A stretch of DNA of 25,548 nt from Desulfacyla sp964522045 (lineage in GTDB: Bacteria; Desulfobacterota; DSM-4660; Desulfatiglandales; Desulfatiglandaceae), in the NCBI GenBank assembly GCA_964522045.1, contig CAZFSF010000026.1, positions 1-25,548 of the forward strand. Direction: 5' to 3'. The position numbers and the translations under genes were made by a program. Below the pieces are notes generated by a model. That model made no database searches, was not told the origin of the DNA, and saw only the letters and a list, made by a program, of their open reading frames with translations. Below are positions 1 through 7,340 of the stretch, piece after piece (the first letter of the stretch is position 1; each line of letters starts with the position of its first letter).

Positions 1-88
1 CAACATTGTTGACCGGCAATGTTTTCGCACAGCCAGTCAAAAATGTGCAGAAGAGCGCTGCAGCAACGGCCAAGCATAATGATTTCAT
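1..88 (-). CDS. Lipoprotein, N-terminal fragment cut by window edge
   Basis: Only the first 29 codons are inside the window. The reading is MKSLCLAVAAALFCTFLTGC followed by AKTLPVNNV. This is a classical lipoprotein signal peptide: a basic start, a hydrophobic core at residues 4-17, and a lipobox L-T-G-C with the lipidated cysteine at residue 20. A strong ribosome binding site (GGGAGG) lies 5 bases before the ATG. The protein should be exported by Sec, lipidated by Lgt and cleaved by signal peptidase II before Cys20. The mature function cannot be told because the rest of the gene lies to the left of the window. It is transcribed away from the neighbouring IS200 element. Confidence 0.75.
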   Translation of the reverse strand, partial: MKSLCLAVAAALFCTFLTGCAKTLPVNNV

Positions 89-286
89 TTTTCCTCCCTG
101 AAAAACCCCTTTGTCATCCTGGAAACATCAAGTAATTTGCTGTATCGCACTTTTTTAGGCCTCGAAAAACCCTTTATTTCCATATTTTATGTTGGCTCGT
201 CAATACTCACGTTATCTTACATTTAGAATAAATATCCGAGCCCAGAGGGCCCGGTTTTGGGTTAACCCCTAGAAGGGGATAGTCTG

Positions 287-309
287 CCTTGCCCCCTGAG
301 GGGGCAAGG
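287..309. repeat. Perfect hairpin at right end of IS200 element
   Basis: A 10-bp perfect stem (CCTTGCCCCC / GGGGGCAAGG) with a 3-base loop lies 24 bases downstream of the transposase stop. The position fits the RE hairpin that TnpA binds. It could also act as a transcription stop for tnpA, although no clear T-run follows it. Confidence 0.7.
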
Positions 310-332
310 TTATGAGTTGCCCCCGTTATAAG

Positions 333-743
333 TTAATCTTCGTCTTTATCGTCTTGATACTTTATGTATTTACGAATCATTTCTTCATCTAGGCCTACTG
401 TGTCCACACAGTAACCCCTAGTCCAGAAATGATTTCCCCAGTAGGTTTTTTCTTTCAGTTTTCTGAAATGGTTAAAGACTCTTATTGCCGTTCGACCTTT
501 TACCGTTCCGACATAGTCCGATACACTGATTTTGGGAGGAATCATTGCTAATAGATGAACATGGTCAATCTGAACATTAAGCTCTATTATTTCGACTCCC
601 TTTTGTTCTGAAAACGCTCTTATGCAGCTTTCAACTTTAGAGGCAATTTTGCCCTCCAATATCTTATATCGATACTTCGGTACGAATATCAGGTGATATT
701 GGCAATGCCACAATGTTTGTGATAACTTTCGAAAACGGCTCAT
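333..743 (-). CDS. tnpA: IS200/IS605-family HUH transposase TnpA
   Basis: A 136-residue single-strand DNA transposase (Y1_Tnp family). The HUH metal-binding motif is His61-Val-His63. The catalytic tyrosine is probably Tyr126 in a Y-x3-Q arrangement with Gln130, as in characterised TnpA proteins. The family motif WTRGYCVDTVG is at 107-117. Length and motifs match complete family members, so it may be active. The ATG has a good ribosome binding site (AAGGAG, 6 bases upstream). The enzyme excises and inserts the element as a circular single strand using terminal hairpins. No tnpB/RNA-guided nuclease gene accompanies it, so it is the IS200 type and not the IS605 type. Confidence 0.93.
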   Translation of the reverse strand: MSRFRKLSQTLWHCQYHLIFVPKYRYKILEGKIASKVESCIRAFSEQKGVEIIELNVQIDHVHLLAMIPPKISVSDYVGTVKGRTAIRVFNHFRKLKEKTYWGNHFWTRGYCVDTVGLDEEMIRKYIKYQDDKDED

Positions 744-800
744 TTGTTACTCCTTGTTTTTGTTGTGGGGACAACTTCAACTCGGTAGTAACACTGAGTC

Positions 801-848
801 GTTCATATGGCAAAGCCTATGAACTCTGACCTTGCCCCGAGGGCAAGG
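801..848. repeat. Two hairpins at left end of IS200 element, upstream of tnpA
   Basis: The first is GTTCATA (801-807) with TATGAAC (818-824), extended by GGC/GCC next to the loop. The second is CCTTGCCC (830-837) with GGGCAAGG (841-848), loop of 3. The second stem matches the RE hairpin at the other end. The first lies in the leader of the tnpA transcript and, as in IS200, could limit translation or protect against read-through. That role is inferred from position. Confidence 0.6.
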
Positions 849-879
849 TTTTATCCGCTAGAATAAATGTCGTCATTCC

Positions 880-1890
880 TTTTCAAACAGCACCATCAAT
901 CGACACAGGGAATCTTTATGAAATAAAACGTGTAAAAATCATTATTTGAATCGCCCAAAGTCATGATGCCTGCTCCAGGTGAGATTATAGAAACTCACCT
1001 TTTCGGGGGAATTTTACTGAAGTGCGGCTTGGGTTTCAATGGGAATATGATCACCATATGAAGCATGTCAGATTGAACTTTGTCAGCGGAGAATTGGGGG
1101 ATAATAGACTTGGAAGACAGAGGGCCTTTGAGAAATGAAAGTTTTCCTAAACCGCAATCAATTAAGTATAATCCGGGCACACCGATCCCTGAAACTCCGA
1201 GGCCATTTTTTTTACTGTGTGTCAGGCCAGGACATAAGTCTCAATGGGGTAACCCGGGTCGCAGTAAAGACAATCATCAGAGGAAGGGATCTGGGAATCT
1301 GGGTGATCTGTGTGAACAGTTGGTGGTGAGGCTTTAGTTTTTGGCGGCGGCCTTGTCTGAAAAAGGTTCACCTTTCCCGAGCTATAAAATCTGAAGGGAG
1401 TATCACAACACATTGTGGATACCGCCCTTCGTAGACTGTTGATCCAAATGTGGAAGTTTCGTAATACTTTAGCTTTTTGAAAATTATTTTGCATGCTAAC
1501 TAATCTGCAATATTTTTTGATTGCAGATAAATGCTATTTAGGTCAACCGAGGTAAAACCTGTGATATCACTATTCACCCGGACGAATCGAGAGTTATGAT
1601 ACCTCATGGGAAGCACATCAAATCCGGGTATTAGAAAACGTGACATATCTTGACGTATCTCAAACAATCCATGTCAGCAAAAAGCTAAGATATGCCTTAC
1701 ATAACCAATACTGTGGTCAAGTACAGGCAACCGAATGGGAATCTTTTCCCATCAGAAACATGGAGGTGTTGGGGAGCAACACCACTGCATCAGATCCAAC
1801 CTTCATCCATGGCCATACAAGTCTCACATTGTCCGTTTGCAGCGTCCCGATATTTCCCAACTTTGGAAGAAAGAGTTCCGTCCACAAAAG
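880..1890. other. About 1 kb without a recognisable gene
   Basis: Several open frames of 60-90 codons occur on both strands, but they overlap one another, lack convincing ribosome binding sites and show no motif I recognise. The region lies between two transposon remnants and is probably decayed or foreign sequence. One short hairpin is listed separately. Confidence 0.5.
1503..1528. repeat. 9-bp stem hairpin in intergenic region
   Basis: ATCTGCAAT (1503-1511) pairs perfectly with ATTGCAGAT (1520-1528) around an 8-base T-rich loop. It stands alone in non-coding sequence. It could be an operator or the remnant of a mobile element end; nothing nearby decides this. Confidence 0.35.
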
Positions 1891-1894
1891 CAAA

Positions 1895-1946
1895 TAGGGT
1901 CAGATGTTAAACATTAACTATCTGACTCCGGATCTTTTTGACCCTA
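1895..1946. repeat. Nested inverted repeats, probable RAYT element end
   Basis: Outer arms TAGGGTCA (1895-1902) and TGACCCTA (1939-1946) enclose an inner hairpin. Its arms are GTCAGAT+GTTAA (1899-1910) and TTAAC+T+ATCTGAC (1914-1926), giving 12 base pairs with one bulged base. The block directly follows the stop of the decayed Y1/RAYT transposase. REP-associated transposases are known to act on palindromic repeats of this general kind, so it is most simply that element's recognition palindrome. Confidence 0.55.
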
Positions 1947-2136
1947 CCCTTTAGCCGCCTGGATTCCGAAGCTCTTTCGGACATACGCTTGGATCTCATC
2001 GTAATCCCGGCGCCGGAAATACCGCCGAAACAGGCTCCCGGTCTCCTTTGGTCCTAAACAGGTCTTGCGTGGAATTCCCTCGGTTCATCACGTGATAGAA
2101 GGCGCCCGGGTATTCTATTCTGAGGAGTCTTGAACC
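1944..2136 (-). pseudogene. Decayed REP-associated (RAYT/Y1_Tnp) transposase
   Basis: The minus strand from about 2136 reads SRLLRIEYPGAFYHVMNRGN and then STQDLF. This is the conserved RAYT N-terminus (R-I-E-Y-P-G-A-F-Y-H-V-x-N-R-G-N). There is no ATG; the position where it is expected reads GGT. The frame ends after about 40 more residues at a TGA. A second frame covers the following stretch (SLFRRYFRRRDYDEIQAYV, then RKSFGIQAAKG) and ends at 1944, which suggests a frameshift plus a large internal deletion. Intact family members are several times longer, and the HUH region is missing. The N-terminal part overlaps the last codons of the grpE-like gene in another frame. The N-terminal match is solid; assigning the second stretch to the same gene is inference. 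Confidence 0.75.
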
Positions 2137-2600
2137 CCCTCCCCTGATTTGTTCAGGACCGTGACAACTTCCGCCTTTCGGAGCACTTCTCCGTTATCTT
2201 TCCTCATATATCCGTTCTTTACAACAAAAAGAATGGTCTCATCTTTAAGGCTATTTGACTCTTCTGTTTTAACGACTTTGCAGGACTCCATCCGGGCCAT
2301 GTTATCAGGGAATTCCATCATGACGATATCATTGGCTTTGAGCAACCTGATAAGCTTTTTATGGACAGAACGAATGTTTTCAGCCAAACGCCGAGCGGGC
2401 TTATTAAATTCGTCTTCCCTGACCCCAACGAATTCCTCTATATTTTCAAGCGCATCCAGTGTCTCAAAAATGCCCATGCACAGGCTGCTTTCTCTTTGCT
2501 GAAAGGCATCCTCCTGCTGTCTCAGGGCATGATCAAGGGAGACAATCTTCTTCTGGAAGGCGATAAATCTTTCACGAAGAAACGCCTTTTTTTCCTTCAT
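2115..2600 (-). CDS. Divergent GrpE-like nucleotide exchange factor
   Basis: 161 residues. The N-terminal half is a predicted helix/coiled coil rich in charged residues and Gln. The C-terminal part carries the GrpE beta-domain signature, ILFVVKNGYMRKDNGEVLRK followed by AEVVTV, corresponding to the 'GY...vlRpA.V.V' block of true GrpE. It is shorter and more divergent than housekeeping GrpE (about 190-200 residues), so it is more likely a dedicated partner of an accessory Hsp70 than the main chaperone factor. The ATG overlaps the stop of the upstream 63-residue gene (ATGA), with GAGGA upstream, so the two are translationally coupled. The last codons overlap a RAYT transposase relic, so the native C-terminus may have been altered by that insertion. 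No DnaK-like gene is present in the window. Confidence 0.7.
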   Translation of the reverse strand: MKEKKAFLRERFIAFQKKIVSLDHALRQQEDAFQQRESSLCMGIFETLDALENIEEFVGVREDEFNKPARRLAENIRSVHKKLIRLLKANDIVMMEFPDNMARMESCKVVKTEESNSLKDETILFVVKNGYMRKDNGEVLRKAEVVTVLNKSGEGVQDSSE

Positions 2601-2788
2601 GATTCCTCATCAAAAAGAAACAGTCGTTTTAGTTCTGAGATTTCAGGTGTTCCGCAACCATTTGGCGGTACCGGTCTTGCGAGTTGCGACAGATCGATAA
2701 ACTGCAAAAAATCATGGGTTGCTCTGGAGACTGGATCCAGGAGTTCCCTTTGCGCTATCTTGGCGCCTTTTTTCTTCTTTTTTCCCAT
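2597..2788 (-). CDS. Small basic/hydrophilic protein, unknown function
   Basis: 63 residues, starting MGKKKKKGAKIAQRELL and ending EISELKRLFLFDEES. I do not recognise a domain. It is supported by context: it begins 6 bases after the LysM gene stops and its stop overlaps the start of the grpE-like gene by 4 bases. The lysine-rich start and helical remainder suggest a small cytosolic or nucleic-acid/membrane-associated adaptor, but this is only composition. The ribosome binding site is weak (GGA about 10 bases upstream), so expression probably depends on coupling to the gene before it. Confidence 0.6.
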   Translation of the reverse strand: MGKKKKKGAKIAQRELLDPVSRATHDFLQFIDLSQLARPVPPNGCGTPEISELKRLFLFDEES

Positions 2789-2794
2789 TCTTTT

Positions 2795-3742
2795 TTATTC
2801 CAATTCAATCTTAATGCGCATTCCAGCGCGGAGTTTTACATGAGGATTAAGGTCCATAATCCGGTTTTTCATGTTTCCCTGTTTATAAAACTTCAAGGCA
2901 ATGGATTCAAAGGTATCGCCTTCAAGCACCTGGTAATAGTAATACGCCCTGTCCCCTTCGATACGAGCGTTCTCATTGTACAGCTTTTTCGCCATGGCAG
3001 GGTCCTTGAATATTCTTACCCGCATGCCCTTCTGCACATGATAGATGAGGATTCCGGGGTTACATTCCATAATGACAGGGAAATAAAAACCCGATCCATA
3101 CTGTTTTTTTGAGATACGCCACAACGTATCCTCATCTGTCGTTTCGTATATTCGAAAACTCTCCTTCCCCACCGCAGGGACTGCTGTCAGACTCTTGCCA
3201 GTGGGGCGCCCCCAAAGGTTCTCTTTCTCCTTCTGTACAGGTTCACGATCCGATGATTCCATCCCTGTTTCCTTATCAGGGCGTTCTTCAGCAACTGTGG
3301 CCCTCGGAACCTCGGCGGGAATCCGGGTTCCTGGAATCCCCTCACTAATGATTTGAGATAAAGCGGGAGCCTTTCGATCAAAGTGTTCACCCGCATCTGC
3401 CCGCCCGGATGCTGCCTGGTCCGGTATTTTGATACGAATGGGCAGGGCCTGCTGGTAGGAAACGGAAATGGGGGGATGGTCTGGCCTGTACAATGAGGCT
3501 AAGAAAAGCCCCATGATAAATCCGACAAACAAAAGGGAAAAAGCCCCTAATATCAACTGTTTTCCAGTGGGTCTTTTCTCTCGATTATCTTCACTCGCCC
3601 TCAATTTCTCCGGCCCCGGTTCATCCGGGATGGAATTGAGCACATTGAAACAGGTTAAATCCGCATCACACTGGGGACACATCTCCTCTTCGGGGGAAGC
3701 CAGTTCAAATCCGCATATTGGACATGTTTTTTGAAATGCCAC
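2795..3742 (-). CDS. Membrane-anchored zinc-ribbon protein with two LysM domains
   Basis: 315 residues with GTG start. An N-terminal zinc ribbon has Cys7/Cys10 and Cys22/Cys25 (TCPICGFEL and MCPQCDADL). A single transmembrane helix spans about residues 62-84. A low-complexity linker rich in Pro/Glu/Arg follows, then LysM-type repeats at about 197-245 and 268-314 (each with 'D(T/E)...I..K.Y' and 'NP...G...RI' features). The expected topology is zinc ribbon in the cytoplasm and LysM in the periplasm, binding peptidoglycan glycan chains. The start codon directly follows the stop codon of a possible 44-codon ORF. It leads a three-gene set with the 63-residue protein and the GrpE-like factor, hinting at an envelope-linked chaperone function. 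Confidence 0.85.
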   Translation of the reverse strand: MAFQKTCPICGFELASPEEEMCPQCDADLTCFNVLNSIPDEPGPEKLRASEDNREKRPTGKQLILGAFSLLFVGFIMGLFLASLYRPDHPPISVSYQQALPIRIKIPDQAASGRADAGEHFDRKAPALSQIISEGIPGTRIPAEVPRATVAEERPDKETGMESSDREPVQKEKENLWGRPTGKSLTAVPAVGKESFRIYETTDEDTLWRISKKQYGSGFYFPVIMECNPGILIYHVQKGMRVRIFKDPAMAKKLYNENARIEGDRAYYYYQVLEGDTFESIALKFYKQGNMKNRIMDLNPHVKLRAGMRIKIELE

Positions 3743-3877
3743 CTATCTCGTGATATCCTTATGAATGACGCCAGTCTTCCGGTCATATTTTTTGCTGTTG
3801 CCCTCGGAAATAATTTCTTCAAGGGATACAAGCAGTTTTTCAGAGGAACGGCCCCTTTTGCTATTCTGCAACCTCAC
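3743..3877 (-). CDS. Possible 44-residue peptide overlapping CoA-transferase 3' end
   Basis: A GTG-initiated frame (VRLQNSKRGRSSEKLLVSLE, then EIISEGNSKKYDRKTGVIHK, then DITR) overlaps the last 17 bases of the CaiB-type gene. It ends with a TAG that directly abuts the GTG of the LysM gene. The composition is protein-like, with an amphipathic segment (SEKLLVSLEEII) and a basic tail. An AAGGGG motif lies about 10 bases upstream. It may be real or may serve only to carry ribosomes from one gene to the next. No homology is recognised. Confidence 0.4.
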   Translation of the reverse strand: MRLQNSKRGRSSEKLLVSLEEIISEGNSKKYDRKTGVIHKDITR

Positions 3878-5003
3878 TTTCAAAAAACCCCTTTATTTCT
3901 TCCCCTGAATACCCCAGATCCGTCAATATCTCTTCTGTATTTGCGCCCCTCCGACCCTTTGCCTCTGTGGCCCTGCCCGGTGTTCGAGAGAGCCTGGGGG
4001 CAGGCGCCGGTTGGGGCACGTCATCAAGGCTTATGATTATTCCTCGTTCTTTATTATGGGGGTGTTGATCCACCTCATCTAATTCTAAAACCGGCGCCAC
4101 GCAGGCATCCTTCCCTTCAAAGATGGCTGCCCATTGATCTCGGGTTTTGGTCTTGAACACCTCGGCAAAACGTTCCGTCATTTCCGGCCATTTTGGCATA
4201 TCAAACTGTTGTGGAAGGGATGAGGGATCAACGCTCAGGCCTGCAAGCAGTTCAGCATAAAACCTTCCCTCTATGGCGCCTACGGCCATAAATTTGTTGT
4301 CAGAGGTCTCATAGGTCTGGTAAAAGGGGGCGCCGCTGTCTAACACGTTGGTCCCGATATCGAGAGTCATCAGGTGATGGGCCAGCATGCCGTAAAACAG
4401 AACGGAAAGGTTGGCCGCGCCATCTAACATTGCCGCATCGACCACCTGGCCCTTTCCGGAGTTGTTCCTTTCGATCAACGCCAACAGAATGCCCATGGCA
4501 CATAACATTCCACCACCTGCAAAGTCACCCAGGAGATTGCAGGGTGGAAGGGGCCTCTCCCCCTTTCTCCTGAAAAGAGAAAGCGCACCTGAAAGGGCGA
4601 TATAATTGATGTCGTGTCCGGCCATACTCGCATAGGAACCATTCTGCCCCCAGCCTGTAAGGCGGGCATAAATCAGTTTTGGGTTCAGTGCATGGGCATC
4701 ATCCGGGCCCAATTGCAGGGACTCCATCACACCGGGTCTGTATGGCTCCACCAGGACATCGGAATTTCCAATCATCTTCCTCACGATTTCAATGCCCTGA
4801 TCGCTTTTCAGATTAACCCTCATGGACCGCTTCCCACGGTCAAAGGGGTTCTTTTCCATAACGTTCGGGATTTCGGGAGTCCCCTTTGACAGCCGGTCAA
4901 CGATCACCACATCGGCCCCGAAGTCAGCTAACAGCATTCCGCAATATGGCGACGGGGCCAGGCCCGCCATCTCGATTACCTTGATTCCATCTAATGGCCG
5001 CAT
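3861..5003 (-). CDS. AMACR-like CaiB/BaiF family CoA enzyme
   Basis: 380 residues of the class III CoA-transferase/racemase fold. The N-terminus MRPLDGIKVIEMAGLAPSPY and the following LLADFGADVV, RGKRSMRVNLK and SDVLVEPYRPGVME match the alpha-methylacyl-CoA racemase branch. The racemase acid/base pair appears as His130 (AGHDINY) and Asp160 (GDFAGGG), equivalent to His126/Asp156 of the Mycobacterium enzyme. Transferases of the family instead use an Asp nucleophile that forms acyl-aspartate intermediates. The likely reaction is epimerisation of 2-methyl-branched acyl-CoAs in the cytosol; a CoA transferase role remains possible. The ribosome binding site GAGGAG sits 6-7 bases before the ATG. It is separated from the upstream radical SAM gene by 180 bp and may have its own promoter. 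Confidence 0.88.
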   Translation of the reverse strand: MRPLDGIKVIEMAGLAPSPYCGMLLADFGADVVIVDRLSKGTPEIPNVMEKNPFDRGKRSMRVNLKSDQGIEIVRKMIGNSDVLVEPYRPGVMESLQLGPDDAHALNPKLIYARLTGWGQNGSYASMAGHDINYIALSGALSLFRRKGERPLPPCNLLGDFAGGGMLCAMGILLALIERNNSGKGQVVDAAMLDGAANLSVLFYGMLAHHLMTLDIGTNVLDSGAPFYQTYETSDNKFMAVGAIEGRFYAELLAGLSVDPSSLPQQFDMPKWPEMTERFAEVFKTKTRDQWAAIFEGKDACVAPVLELDEVDQHPHNKERGIIISLDDVPQPAPAPRLSRTPGRATEAKGRRGANTEEILTDLGYSGEEIKGFFESEVAE

Positions 5004-5061
5004 ATGCCTCTCCTCAACAGTTAAAGGTTTAAAGTGCCTGAAGAATCGATTAATTTGTAAA

Positions 5062-5085
5062 GTGATGCTCTTTTTCTCACATCAC
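5062..5085. promoter_or_regulatory. Inverted repeat upstream of the CoA-enzyme gene
   Basis: GTGATG (5062-5067) and CATCAC (5080-5085) form a 6-bp inverted repeat with 12 bases between, about 60 bases upstream of the minus-strand start at 5003. The layout is that of an operator for a dimeric regulator. No good -35/-10 pair was found beside it, so this is a weak call. Confidence 0.25.
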
Positions 5086-5183
5086 AGATAATATGGCATG
5101 AGGGAAGATCATGTCAAGACGATACCGGATGGTTGGTTTCGGAAGGATTAAGAAGCGGAAAGGCTATTAAAAGCTGTAACCGT

Positions 5184-6128
5184 TTACCACTCTTTTTTTG
5201 AAAAATCGTGTGATACCGAGCAACAGGTCCTCTGGTATCTCATTTTCAATCCATAGTCTGTGGCTAACTTGATGGCCTCATCAGATGGAAGGGCCATTCG
5301 ATTTACCCCCGCGTGGATGGCAAGGGTTTCTATGCGGCTGTTTCCACGCTCCCTTGCGCAGCCAAGGCTTATTTTCGTCTCAGGGAGGCGAAATCGTGCC
5401 TCAGTTATCAATTGGGCTATCTCCTCTGCCTTCGGTTGTCTTGCCTCCCATGATGGGGTGCCTGGAATTCTCATGAGGGAAACCAATACCATCTGCTTAA
5501 TATCAAACCGTGAAATCATTTCAACAGCCCTTTGCTCCCCCACGATCCTCCCATAGTTGAGCCCGCATACGATATGGGGAATCACGGGCAGGGAGGCCTT
5601 TTGCAAGAACTCTAAAGAAGACTCAATGCGGGATACGCCAAAATCCACGTGATAGACCCTGTGGTATGTCTCATCATCGCCGATCACATCGATGAGCGCC
5701 TGATCAACACCCGCCTCTCTAAGGTCCCGGGCCGTTGCGTAGTCGATCACACCGCAATGGATGGAGATATAGAGATCCGTATCCCTTTTGATCTTTGAAA
5801 TAGCCCGGATGAAATCCTTCCACGGCAAACGTCCCTCCTTGTCACATCCTCCGCTGATTAAAACCCCCAACTTCCCTTTTTTTGCAAGATCAAGGCATTT
5901 CTTGATCAAGACATCAGGTTTTTCAGCAGAGATCATCGGCTCCAAGGTCTTTGACTGGCAATGGTCGCAGTGAAGCGCGCAATGGCTTCCGGTAATGGAA
6001 ATTGCCGGGTATTCCCCGGATAGGCCATTATATGAAAACATGCCGGGAAGATAAAAGGTAATCTCTTTGCCAAATCTCTTCCAGGACATCTCTCTGGCTC
6101 TGATTAATCTCTCTTCAAGCCTTTGCAT
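5184..6128 (-). CDS. Radical SAM protein, LipS1/LipS2-like lipoyl synthase candidate
   Basis: 314 residues. The radical SAM cluster motif is Cys50-x3-Cys54-x2-Cys57 in ISITGSHCALHCDHCQSK. The protein resembles the uncharacterised biotin-synthase-like radical SAM group that includes one half of the two-protein lipoyl synthase LipS1/LipS2 known from archaea and sulfur oxidisers. Those enzymes insert sulfur at C6 and C8 of protein-bound octanoate. Additional cysteines lie at about residue 114 (ISGGCDKEG), 145 (IHCGVID) and in LGCARERG. The lipoate ligase gene lies immediately upstream on the same strand, 131 bp away, which supports the lipoyl role. The partner LipS protein is not in the window, so it may be encoded elsewhere. 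Met14 is an alternative start. The family is a good fit; the exact reaction is inferred. Confidence 0.75.
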   Translation of the reverse strand: MQRLEERLIRAREMSWKRFGKEITFYLPGMFSYNGLSGEYPAISITGSHCALHCDHCQSKTLEPMISAEKPDVLIKKCLDLAKKGKLGVLISGGCDKEGRLPWKDFIRAISKIKRDTDLYISIHCGVIDYATARDLREAGVDQALIDVIGDDETYHRVYHVDFGVSRIESSLEFLQKASLPVIPHIVCGLNYGRIVGEQRAVEMISRFDIKQMVLVSLMRIPGTPSWEARQPKAEEIAQLITEARFRLPETKISLGCARERGNSRIETLAIHAGVNRMALPSDEAIKLATDYGLKMRYQRTCCSVSHDFSKKEW

Positions 6129-6259
6129 AATATTCTCTGAATGCCACCCAGCAATATCTGATGATCTCTTCGCGCCTATCCCGGTTTTGCTCTAACAAAG
6201 GAGGACCCTGTCACGGTGCGGGGGCTGAGGAATCACGGTCCTGTCGTTTGAGGCGCAAA

Positions 6260-7309
6260 TCAAACCATCAAGACCTGCATCCAGTCGTCAATGCGGATGC
6301 CCGGCGTTTCAACATCCTTCTCGGCATAGAAGGATTCAAGCAGATCGGGAACATCTTCAACGGCCCTGTTTTCGATCCTTGATTCGAGCCAGCTAATGGC
6401 CTCTTCGGGAAAGCAGAAGAAATCTCCGGACAGCCGGACATTCGCGAACCTGCCCTCATTAACCTGAAAAGCAGCCTTGATGAGCCCGCCTTGAGCCTTG
6501 TGCATCTTATGAACCACATTGACGCCGGCCCTTATCTTGACGTCCCGGCCCTCCACCCTACTCCCCTTCTGATGGAGCCACTCATCGGTCAACATCCGAG
6601 ACCTAAGCGCATCAATCTTATCTCTCAGCAGGCCATCCATTTGAACGGATTTCATCGGTCCTAACAATCCCTGAAAGGCTTCTGCCATCAGGGCGTTCAG
6701 GCTCGACCTGTTCCATTTCTTTGCCTTTTCCTCACCCAATTCGCGCCGTATGGTGGAAAGATTCTCTTTTAGCGTCTTGTGGACCTTGTCACGAAATTTT
6801 TCATCCGGGACCTTGAGAACCCTTGTCATCATTTCATAGTTGAAATCGACGATCAGGTTCCCCACGAAGACGACACACTCCCCGATCTCTCCGGCGCCTG
6901 TTCCCGATATCTTACGTGTCCCTGCTATTATATCGTTAACCGGTTTGTATTCAACAGGGATTCCAATCTTTCGATAGACATCCATAACAGGCTGAAGAAA
7001 TTTCCTATAAAAGGCCTCCTTTTTCTTAGGGACCTCCGGGTTATTTTTGTGGAGAATCAGTTGGAAAAAGAGCTGGTCCCCGTCTAAATATACTGCTCCT
7101 CCACCCACCTCGCGTTTGAAGACCGGAATATGATTTGCCTTACAGTAATCAAGATCTACCTCCTGTTCTGCATCCTGGTGAAAACCAATACAGACATAGG
7201 GCGTTGAAGGGGAGACCAAGGAGAGGGCCTCACGCCCTAAACCGGCCAAGGCATGATAAATCAGTTGTGACTCATCCCAGGGTACTTTCCCTAAGTTGTA
7301 AAGTTCCAT
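6260..7309 (-). CDS. lplA: Lipoate-protein ligase A family protein
   Basis: 349 residues of the LplA/LipB/BirA fold. The N-terminal domain has the nucleotide/lipoate loop KREVGGGAV (65-73), preceded by the usual strand with residues IGFHQDAEQEVD. The catalytic-type lysine is Lys133 in NDIIAGTRKISGTGAG. A C-terminal accessory domain (from about residue 265: HKAQGGLIKAAFQVNEGRF, then ANVRLSGDFF) matches the LplA C-terminal domain, so both parts are on one chain. It should activate lipoate or octanoate with ATP and transfer it to lipoyl-domain lysines (GcvH or 2-oxoacid dehydrogenase E2). The gene is 31 bp downstream of the MFS gene and is followed by the LipS-like gene, so it sits in a long minus-strand transcription unit. 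Substrate preference cannot be read from sequence. Confidence 0.9.
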   Translation of the reverse strand: MELYNLGKVPWDESQLIYHALAGLGREALSLVSPSTPYVCIGFHQDAEQEVDLDYCKANHIPVFKREVGGGAVYLDGDQLFFQLILHKNNPEVPKKKEAFYRKFLQPVMDVYRKIGIPVEYKPVNDIIAGTRKISGTGAGEIGECVVFVGNLIVDFNYEMMTRVLKVPDEKFRDKVHKTLKENLSTIRRELGEEKAKKWNRSSLNALMAEAFQGLLGPMKSVQMDGLLRDKIDALRSRMLTDEWLHQKGSRVEGRDVKIRAGVNVVHKMHKAQGGLIKAAFQVNEGRFANVRLSGDFFCFPEEAISWLESRIENRAVEDVPDLLESFYAEKDVETPGIRIDDWMQVLMV

Positions 7310-7340
7310 TTCTCAGGCCTCCTTAGAATAAGTAATATCA

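Larger units (their letters stand above)
224..868 (-). mobile_element. IS200-type (IS200/IS605 family) insertion sequence
   Basis: A single-gene element carrying an intact HUH transposase (333-743) and no tnpB. Both flanks carry subterminal hairpins sharing the stem CCTTGCCC/GGGCAAGG (287-309 and 830-848), as expected for a family that recognises folded single-stranded ends instead of inverted repeats. The 10-mer TAGAATAAAT occurs at 224-233 and again at 859-868, just outside the hairpins. I use these copies as provisional boundaries; they could be cleavage-site or guide-sequence remnants or a chance match. Because tnpA is on the minus strand, the left end (LE) is at the high coordinate and the right end (RE) at the low one. 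Confidence 0.7.

Noticed and set aside
995..1494. Overlapping 60-90 codon frames on both strands
   Set aside because: They overlap one another in several frames, lack ribosome binding sites, and no motif is recognisable; not listed as genes.
1640..1917. Three plus-strand frames of 60-85 codons
   Set aside because: All three frames are open over the same bases with no clear coding bias, and two run into the RAYT palindrome; likely chance.
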